NCBI GenBank assembly: GCA_945872425.1
Contig: CAMBZE010000001.1
Location: 1 to 64,000, forward strand
DNA length: 64,000 nucleotides
Source of the DNA: Methylotenera oryzisoli
GTDB taxonomy: Bacteria > Pseudomonadota > Gammaproteobacteria > Burkholderiales > Methylophilaceae
Direction of reading: 5' to 3'
Both the position numbers and the translations under genes were made by a program. Every line of letters begins with the position of its first letter. The first letter of the stretch is position 1. This document shows positions 58,676 through 64,000 of this stretch, in pieces. The notes beneath the pieces were generated by a model. The model saw only the letters and a program-made list of their open reading frames with translations, ran no database searches and had not been told where the DNA came from.

Positions 58676-59935
58676 TCATTTCCCATACACCGGAAAGCGT
58701 GCCGTCAGCGCATGCACTTTTGCTTTAGTCGCGGCAATAACCGCTTCATCGGCCGGATTATCCAGCACATCAGCAATCAAATTCGCCACCAGCCTTGCTT
58801 CCTCTGCTTGAAAGCCACGGGTGGTAATGGCTGGCGCACCAATACGAATGCCTGATGTCACAAATGGGCTTTCAGGGTCATTGGGAATTGCATTTTTATT
58901 CACCGTAATATGCGCCAAACCCAGTGCCGCATCAGCCGCTTTGCCGGTTAAGCCTTTTGGACGCAAGTCCACCAAGAACATATGCGATTCCGTGCGACCT
59001 GAAATAATACGCAAGCCACGGCTGGCAAGGGTTTCTGCCATGACTTGCGCATTTTCAAGCACTTGCGCCTGATAGGTTTTGAATGATGGCTGTGCAGCCT
59101 CTAAAAACGCCGTGGCTTTTGCCGCAATCACGTGCATCAATGGCCCACCTTGCAAACTTGGAAACACATTTGAATTGATTGATTTCTCAAACTCGGCTTT
59201 GGCTAAAATAATGCCACCACGCGGACCACGTAAAGTTTTATGCGTGGTGGATGTCACAAAATCCGCATGCGGTACCGGGTTGGGATAAACACCGGCAGCA
59301 ATCAAACCTGAGTAATGCGCCATATCCACCATAAAATAGGCACCGACTTTTTTCGCGATTTCAGCCATACGCGCCCAATCAAAACGCAAGGCATAAGCTG
59401 ACGCCCCACCAATCAACAGCTTAGGTTTACATTCCAGCGCAATACGCTCCATTTCATCGTAATCGATTTCCTCTTTATCATTCAAACCATACGGCACGAT
59501 ATTAAACAACTTGCCAGAAAGGTTGGCTGGTGAACCATGCGTTAAATGCCCGCCATGACCCAAATTCATCCCCATCACGGTATCACCCGGTTTAAGAATT
59601 GAAAAGTAAACCGCCTGATTCGCCTGTGAGCCTGAATGCGGCTGCACATTGGCATATTCTGCGCCATACAGTGCCTTTAAGCGGTCTATGGCTAATTGTT
59701 CTACCTGGTCCACAAACTCACAGCCACCGTAAAAACGCTTGCCCGGGTAACCTTCCGCGTATTTATTAGTGAGCTGAGAGCCTTGCGCTTGCATGACCGC
59801 AGGGCTGGTGTAGTTTTCAGAAGCAATCAGCTCGATATGCTCATGCTGACGCACCACCTCTTGCTCTATCATGCCCCATAAAGCAGGGTCGGCTTGGTTT
59901 AAGGTATTAGCGTAGTTGAATGGGGCTTGTGACAT
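58676..59935 (-). CDS. glyA: Serine hydroxymethyltransferase
   Basis: GlyA interconverts serine and glycine with transfer of a one-carbon unit to tetrahydrofolate, and is central to the serine/one-carbon metabolism of methylotrophs. The protein (419 residues) has [30 protein letters not shown] and the PLP lysine [15 protein letters not shown]. The open frame extends to 60067, but the ATG at 59935 gives the standard N-terminus. Confidence 0.97.
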   Translation of the reverse strand: MSQAPFNYANTLNQADPALWGMIEQEVVRQHEHIELIASENYTSPAVMQAQGSQLTNKYAEGYPGKRFYGGCEFVDQVEQLAIDRLKALYGAEYANVQPHSGSQANQAVYFSILKPGDTVMGMNLGHGGHLTHGSPANLSGKLFNIVPYGLNDKEEIDYDEMERIALECKPKLLIGGASAYALRFDWARMAEIAKKVGAYFMVDMAHYSGLIAAGVYPNPVPHADFVTSTTHKTLRGPRGGIILAKAEFEKSINSNVFPSLQGGPLMHVIAAKATAFLEAAQPSFKTYQAQVLENAQVMAETLASRGLRIISGRTESHMFLVDLRPKGLTGKAADAALGLAHITVNKNAIPNDPESPFVTSGIRIGAPAITTRGFQAEEARLVANLIADVLDNPADEAVIAATKAKVHALTARFPVYGK

Positions 59936-60165
59936 GATGTGTAGTTTTCCAAATATTTGAATAATTTTAGATAAAAGAGTCCCGCGCATTTTAACACGCC
60001 AAATCAACAAGGTTAAAATCCATGCGTGCGAGACTGACGATTTTTCAAAATGGCTGAAATCAGCCAACCTGATTTACTTTAGTGCAACCACAACACTCGG
60101 CAAAATGATAACATCATGAATTATCACAACATTTATAGCTATTCCACTAAATAATTCCGTCCCCA

Positions 60166-60201
60166 CCCGCGCCCCTTTACCAAGTGTCGCGGGGTTTTTT
60201 T
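60166..60201 (+). terminator. Orphan Rho-independent terminator upstream of iscX
   Basis: CCCGCG (60166-60171) pairs with CGCGGG (60188-60193), followed by GTTTTTTT. On the plus strand there is no gene upstream of it (glyA runs the other way), so it would end a short transcript starting between about 59940 and 60130. That is a candidate small RNA; it could also attenuate iscX expression from an upstream promoter. The rest of the 325-bp glyA/iscX gap shows no coding sequence. Confidence 0.6.
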
Positions 60202-60226
60202 GTAACTTTTATCCCACCCACGGCGC

Positions 60227-60232
60227 TATAAT
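60227..60232 (+). promoter_or_regulatory. iscX: Candidate -10 box of iscX
   Basis: A perfect TATAAT lies 28 bp before the iscX ATG, just after the orphan terminator. The -35 region is weak (TTGTAA is too far at 21 bp). This argues that iscX has its own promoter. Confidence 0.4.
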
Positions 60233-60260
60233 GAGCTTCACCCAAAATAAGGAAATAGAG

Positions 60261-60455
60261 ATGAAATGGACAGACAGCCAACCTATTGCTGAAGCCCTGT
60301 ATGACAAATACCCTGACATTGACCCAAAAACCATCCGCTTTACTGATTTAATGCAATGGACCCTTACACTGGAAGGGTTTGACGACAACCCTGACAAATG
60401 TGGTGAGCGAATTTTAGAAGCTATACAACTCGCCTGGATAGACGAGGCTGAGTAA
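60261..60455 (+). CDS. iscX: Fe-S cluster assembly protein IscX
   Basis: IscX (YfhJ) is a small acidic adaptor that binds IscS and iron and tunes Fe-S cluster assembly. The 64-residue protein reads [20 protein letters not shown] at the start and has [17 protein letters not shown] and [11 protein letters not shown], near-identical in pattern to E. coli IscX. The ATG at 60261 has an AAGGA-type site 8 bp before it; an earlier in-frame ATG at 60231 falls in the -10 box. The isc cluster is not nearby, which is unusual. Confidence 0.92.
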   Translation: MKWTDSQPIAEALYDKYPDIDPKTIRFTDLMQWTLTLEGFDDNPDKCGERILEAIQLAWIDEAE

Positions 60456-60616
60456 AACATACTGTGGACAAACTACTCGGTCGCTTGCAACCGGAGTTTA
60501 TAGCCAATCTCAAAAATAATGACCATTAGGCATCAGGATGTCCATGAAGCTTTTTCTTTGCGATTAAATTTAATGCACTGTTGTTTCAGTCTAAATGATA
60601 TACCCAGCACCGCTTA

Positions 60617-61420
60617 TCATAAAAAACTTTGGCGCATGCGCTCAAATAAACACACCGCCGTTGCTGCACCCGCGTTCAACGATTCAACCGATCCCAGCGC
60701 AGTTTCTGCCATTGGAATGGTAATGCGTTTGGTCGCGGCTGCAATCGTTTCTTTGCGCAAACCGGCACCTTCATTACCCATCACAAAAGCGGTAGGGATT
60801 GATAAATCTTGCGCGTAAAGTGACTCGCCCTGCATGGTCGTTGCATAGCTATTGCCTTGAAAGTTTTGTAATTCAGCGATCAAATCGGCACGCTCCACAA
60901 TCGGCAGCACAAACTGTGCGCCCTGCCCGCCACGCAAGGCCTTAGGTGACCATGCATCGGTGCAGCTTGTGCTCAGGTAGGCGACCTCCACCCCGGATGC
61001 AGCCGCTGTTCTTAACATACTGCCGAGATTGCCCGGGTCCTGTATGTCTTCCAGCATTAAAGCAAATGCCGAAGTTTGTGGAATGGGCAATTGCGGTATT
61101 TTTACCAACGCCAAAATGCCGCTTGCATTGGCAACCGGAGTCAGCTCAGCAAACATCAGTGTCGGCAACATCACCGTAGCAACATCCGCCAAGGCCTGGA
61201 TTAAACCAGTGGCTTCTACGCTACTTTTACCTTCCGGAATAATAATTAACTCAATCCCCGCCACATCAGGCTGTCCAAAAACAGCCAGATAGGACTCTAT
61301 TAAATGCACGCCATCCAGCAAAGTTTTACCCTCACTACGCCGCTCACGCGCATTATCCGCCAACTTTTTGAGTTGCTTAAAAACGGGGTTGTCGCGTGAA
61401 ATGATGTGCTTAAAAGACAT
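60617..61420 (-). CDS. TrmH/SpoU family RNA methyltransferase
   Basis: The protein (267 residues from ATG 61420) has an N-terminal substrate-binding part (DNPVFKQLKKLADNARERR) and the SPOUT motifs LEDIQDPGNLGSMLRTAAA, VMGNEGAGL and the end block VESLNAGAATAVCLFERMR. It should 2'-O-methylate a ribose in rRNA or tRNA; target not determined. A longer frame to 61615 is rejected as it would run into the rsuA gene. It is divergent from rsuA with 67 bp between. Confidence 0.9.
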   Translation of the reverse strand: MSFKHIISRDNPVFKQLKKLADNARERRSEGKTLLDGVHLIESYLAVFGQPDVAGIELIIIPEGKSSVEATGLIQALADVATVMLPTLMFAELTPVANASGILALVKIPQLPIPQTSAFALMLEDIQDPGNLGSMLRTAAASGVEVAYLSTSCTDAWSPKALRGGQGAQFVLPIVERADLIAELQNFQGNSYATTMQGESLYAQDLSIPTAFVMGNEGAGLRKETIAAATKRITIPMAETALGSVESLNAGAATAVCLFERMRQSFL

Positions 61421-61475
61421 ATGGCTATTGGGTGTGTTAAAAAATGACAGTTTAACCTGTTTTACTTGATGCAGA

Positions 61476-61481
61476 TATAAT
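61476..61481 (+). promoter_or_regulatory. rsuA: Candidate -10 box of rsuA, possibly leaderless
   Basis: TATAAT ends 6 bp before the rsuA ATG at 61488, so initiation would be at or near the A of the start codon. There is no Shine-Dalgarno site in the 6 bp. A TTTAAC 19 bp upstream is a weak -35. Confidence 0.35.
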
Positions 61482-61487
61482 GCGCGT

Positions 61488-62207
61488 ATGGCTAAAAAAC
61501 TCTCTATTGAACGTATCCTGCACAACCAAGGCTTTGGCTCACGCAAGTTTTGCCGCATACTGATTATCAACGAAGAAGTCACCGTGAATGGTGCATGGTG
61601 CGATGACCCGGACACCCCGTTTGATACCGAAAATTTAAGTTATACCATTAAGGGTGAGGCGTGGGATTATCATGAAAAATCGTACCTGATGCTACACAAA
61701 CCCGCTAATTACGAATGCTCGCACAAAACCCAGCACCACCCTACCATTTATAGCCTGCTGCCTTTTCCGTTAGTTGAAAGAGGAGTTCAGTGCATCGGTC
61801 GCCTAGATGAAGACACCACCGGGCTGATTTTGATTTCTGACGATGGGCAATTTATCCATCGCATGAGCTCACCCAAACACAAAGTACCCAAGGTGTATGA
61901 AGTGACCTGCAAACACCCCGTGGATGCACAACAAATCGCGCATATTTTGCAAGGTGTGCAGTTGGTGGATGAGCCCGCCCCTATCGCGGCATTATCCTGC
62001 GAAAAGATCAGCGCTCATGTCATTCACATGACGCTCGCTGAAGGTAAGTATCACCAAGTAAAACGCATGGTCGCTGCAATTAGCAACCGGGTAGAAGGCT
62101 TGAAGCGCATTCAAATTGGCGAATTAAAGCTGCCTGCAGACTTAGCGGTTGGCCAATGGCGCTGGTTAAGCAAAGATGACTTGGCAAAGCTCGGTATAGC
62201 TCGATAA
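61488..62207 (+). CDS. rsuA: 16S rRNA pseudouridine(516) synthase, RsuA family
   Basis: The 239-residue protein has an S4-type N-terminus, YLMLHKPANYECSHK, the catalytic GRLDEDTTGLIL, and a closing LAEGKYHQVKRMVAA, typical of RsuA. It should modify U516 of 16S rRNA, though a relative such as RluE/RluF type cannot be fully excluded. Its last codons are altered: a second copy of the 39-bp gene end (62308-62346) lies after the downstream repeat and runs on to a different stop. Confidence 0.85.
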   Translation: MAKKLSIERILHNQGFGSRKFCRILIINEEVTVNGAWCDDPDTPFDTENLSYTIKGEAWDYHEKSYLMLHKPANYECSHKTQHHPTIYSLLPFPLVERGVQCIGRLDEDTTGLILISDDGQFIHRMSSPKHKVPKVYEVTCKHPVDAQQIAHILQGVQLVDEPAPIAALSCEKISAHVIHMTLAEGKYHQVKRMVAAISNRVEGLKRIQIGELKLPADLAVGQWRWLSKDDLAKLGIAR

Positions 62208-62346
62208 ACCTATAAAAAGCAGTTAGCCAAGTAGGGTGGGCAGTGCGGTTCTGCCCACCACAATTGGAATCAATCGGTGGGAAAAAAAACATTGCCCACC
62301 CTACGGGGCTGGTTAAGTAAAGATGACTTGGCAAAGCTCGGTATAG
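62200..62346. repeat. Composite repeat insertion with duplication of the rsuA 3' end
   Basis: 62204-62230 matches the AAACCTATAAAAAGCAGTTAGCCA edge found near miaA; 62231-62304 is the 74-bp GTAGGGTGGGCA unit (inverted relative to 23459-23532); 62308-62346 repeats GCTGGTTAAGCAAAGATGAC and the rest of the rsuA end (62161-62199) with one mismatch. The 147-bp span thus equals the insertion plus one duplicate of a 39-bp target. Confidence 0.9.
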
Positions 62347-62410
62347 AATAAAAGAAGCGGCTATAGTCAGCGTATAATATGCGCTATTTTACAATTCTGG
62401 TTTTAGTTAA

Positions 62411-62863
62411 GTGATATCACCCATGCACATTACCACCCGCCTTGAGTTTGATGCCGGACACCGCATCCCCAATCATAAAAGTCAATGTAAAAATTTACAT
62501 GGGCATCGCTATGCAATGGAAATCACCCTGTCCGGCGATATCATCACGCAGGAGAATGCATCTGAAAACGGCATGGTGATGGACTTTTCAGATGTGAAAG
62601 CTATCGCTAAAAAAGCCGTGATTGATGTGTGGGATCATGCCTTTTTGGTCTATCAACATGACTCAGAAGTGTTGAATTTTCTGAATACGCTCCCCAACCA
62701 TAAAACCGTCATATTCCCGACTGTCCCCACCGCAGAGAACATGGCGTCAGAAGCTTTTAAAATACTCAAAGCCAGATATCAGGATACGTTTGGCAACCAT
62801 TTAAAATTGGAAAAAGTGCGTTTGTATGAAACGCCCAATAGCTGGGCGGATGCGCTAGGCTAA
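62411..62863 (+). CDS. queD: 6-carboxytetrahydropterin synthase (QueD/PTPS family)
   Basis: QueD converts dihydroneopterin triphosphate to 6-carboxytetrahydropterin on the way to queuosine and deazapurines. The protein (about 146-150 residues) has the zinc and catalytic residues in DAGHRIP and CKNLHGHRY (Cys plus His pair), and ends RLYETPNSWADALG. It can start at GTG 62411 or ATG 62423; neither has a good ribosome site. queG is also in the window (29587). Confidence 0.88.
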   Translation: MISPMHITTRLEFDAGHRIPNHKSQCKNLHGHRYAMEITLSGDIITQENASENGMVMDFSDVKAIAKKAVIDVWDHAFLVYQHDSEVLNFLNTLPNHKTVIFPTVPTAENMASEAFKILKARYQDTFGNHLKLEKVRLYETPNSWADALG

Positions 62864-62866
62864 TAA

Positions 62867-63790
62867 TTAGTTAGCATCCAGCGCTTGCAGTTCAGCGATT
62901 AAAGCATTACGCCAATCTGGCAAACTCACCGAGAAATCTCGCGCCAGTTGAGTGCAATCCAAACATGAATTAGCCGGACGTGCCGCAGGCGTTGGATACT
63001 CTTGTGTGGTAATCGCCCGGATATTTGCCGGCGTTACTTTGAGGGGATGCCATCCGTGAGCCACTTGCAAGCGCGCGTACTCTTCCACGATTGCGATGGC
63101 AAAGCCATGCCATGAGGTTTTTCCGGCATTCACTAAATGATAAGTGCCACTTGCCTCTATGGGCAATCCGCCATTTAACCTGCTCAACACGCTCAAAATA
63201 GCCTCGGCAATACTCTTGCTGCTGGTGGGTGCACCAATTTGATCGGCCACAATCCGCAGCTCATCACGCTCGGCTGCCAGGCGTAAAATCGTTTTAAGAA
63301 AATTCCTGCCATAGGCGCCATACACCCAAGACGTACGAAAAATCAAATGCGGCAAGCCAACCACTCGAATTGCATCTTCACCCGCCAGTTTGCTTTTGCC
63401 ATAAACACTTAATGGCTCGGTCTCATCTTCTTCAGTATAAGCGCCTGATTTCGCCCCCGAATAGACATAATCAGTAGAAAAATGAATCAGCCCGGCGCCG
63501 ATTTTAGCCGCCTCTTCTGCCAGTACTTGCGGTGCTGTCGCATTGATTGCGTAAGCTAATTCATGCTCTGCTTCCGCCTTATCCACTGCGGTGTACGCGG
63601 CCGGATTGATGATTAAATCAGGCTGCAACGTCCGCACCGCATCACGTATCTGATCATGATTAGTCAAATCGAGTTGCGCCCTATCCAGACCGATCACAAC
63701 TCCGGAAAATAAGGCCTCTTTTGAAAACGCCTGTTTTAGGGCGTGACCAACTTGCCCATTGATACCTGTCAGTAATATTTTTTTGTACAT
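62867..63790 (-). CDS. rfbD: dTDP-4-dehydrorhamnose reductase
   Basis: RfbD (RmlD) does the last step of dTDP-L-rhamnose synthesis for surface polysaccharide. The 307-residue SDR-type protein has GINGQVGHALKQ, FSTDYVYSGA and the YGKSKLAGE catalytic Tyr/Lys pair. It follows rfbC on the same strand, 21 bp after its stop, and converges on queD with 3 bp between. Confidence 0.95.
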   Translation of the reverse strand: MYKKILLTGINGQVGHALKQAFSKEALFSGVVIGLDRAQLDLTNHDQIRDAVRTLQPDLIINPAAYTAVDKAEAEHELAYAINATAPQVLAEEAAKIGAGLIHFSTDYVYSGAKSGAYTEEDETEPLSVYGKSKLAGEDAIRVVGLPHLIFRTSWVYGAYGRNFLKTILRLAAERDELRIVADQIGAPTSSKSIAEAILSVLSRLNGGLPIEASGTYHLVNAGKTSWHGFAIAIVEEYARLQVAHGWHPLKVTPANIRAITTQEYPTPAARPANSCLDCTQLARDFSVSLPDWRNALIAELQALDAN

Positions 63791-63811
63791 GAAAATGGCG
63801 AGGCAATTAAA

Positions 63812-64000
63812 TTAACAAGCAGCCTCAAAAACATCTGCCTGTGATAAATCCAAACCCACTTTATCTTTGGCTGACAATATTGGTTCGGCTAATAATGGCC
63901 ACTCTATCCCTATAGTCGGGTCATCCCAACGCACACAGCGCTCATGTTGCGGTGCATAGTAGTCTGTGGTTTTGTACAAAAACTCGGTGTCGTTTTTCAG
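63812..64000 (-). CDS. rfbC: dTDP-4-dehydrorhamnose 3,5-epimerase, C-terminal part
   Basis: The minus strand at the window end reads LKNDTEFLYKTTDYYAPQHE and GIEWPLLAEPILSAKD to a TAA at 63812-63814, the end of RfbC/RmlC (cupin epimerase). Only 62 C-terminal codons are inside; the start lies outside the window. Order rfbC-rfbD indicates the rhamnose operon continues beyond 64000. Confidence 0.9.
   Translation of the reverse strand: MKNDTEFLYKTTDYYAPQHERCVRWDDPTIGIEWPLLAEPILSAKDKVGLDLSQADVFEAAC

Noticed and set aside
59936..60067. Longer glyA frame starting at 60067
   Set aside because: Residues before MSQAPFN do not resemble any SHMT; the ATG at 59935 gives the standard length.
61421..61615. 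Longer SpoU methyltransferase frame to 61615
   Set aside because: It would run into rsuA on the other strand, and the added 65 residues look like translated non-coding DNA.

Overview
This window looks like chromosomal DNA of a betaproteobacterium. The gene order pyrG-kdsA-eno-ftsB, the divergent rne/rluC pair followed by HAD-Rieske-sppA, the Neisseria-type MutL with an endonuclease motif, and moderately low GC suggest Methylophilaceae (for example Methylotenera-like). That placement is inference from gene content and protein flavour, not from a marker gene.

Layout. 1-4154: DUF779 protein, YgiQ radical SAM protein, ExoD-like protein, and aat. 4155-6900: an AT-rich insert between aat and bpt that carries three unfamiliar genes and a dead IS3 transposase end. 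Matching terminal arms and a CTAA duplication bound it. 6937-14206: bpt, trhO, an EEP hydrolase with clsB, mnmC(C), a TPR/O-GlcNAc-transferase-like protein, and gcvH. 14377-21269: a GC-richer metal-efflux operon (CusCBA-like plus DUF2231) and a Cys/His/Met-rich exported protein. 21329-30657: EamA transporter, dapC, miaA, mutL, a beta-CASP RNase, amiC, tsaE and queG. 30812-40476: a glycogen/alpha-glucan cluster (ROK kinase, malQ, GH57, glgC facing glgB, pgi). 40528-47068: sppA, Rieske protein, HAD phosphatase, rluC and rne with a long leader. 47166-53211: ygfX, ygfZ, ftsB, eno, kdsA, pyrG. 53588-55345: a FucA-like class II aldolase with mtnA, the signature pair of the DHAP shunt for 5'-methylthioadenosine/5'-deoxyadenosine salvage. 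55610-64000: tatD, ribD, nrdR, glyA, iscX, a SpoU methyltransferase, rsuA, queD, rfbD and the C-terminal end of rfbC.

Interspersed repeats are the most unusual feature. At least five families lie between genes and very often begin at or within a stop codon. One family has terminal inverted repeats of the form GGAARCRCTGATTAAAT with YTAR-like target duplications, suggesting a non-autonomous IS5-type element (MITE). It is present as short copies (90 bp at 42621, 272 bp at 53316) and as the 2.7-kb gene-carrying version at 4155-6900. The latter resembles a mobile insertion cassette and is the best candidate for something undescribed. Its cargo is a possible PD-(D/E)XK nuclease-fold protein, a small protein with one ankyrin-like unit, and a conserved-looking protein of unknown function.

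No rRNA, tRNA, CRISPR array or prophage was seen.
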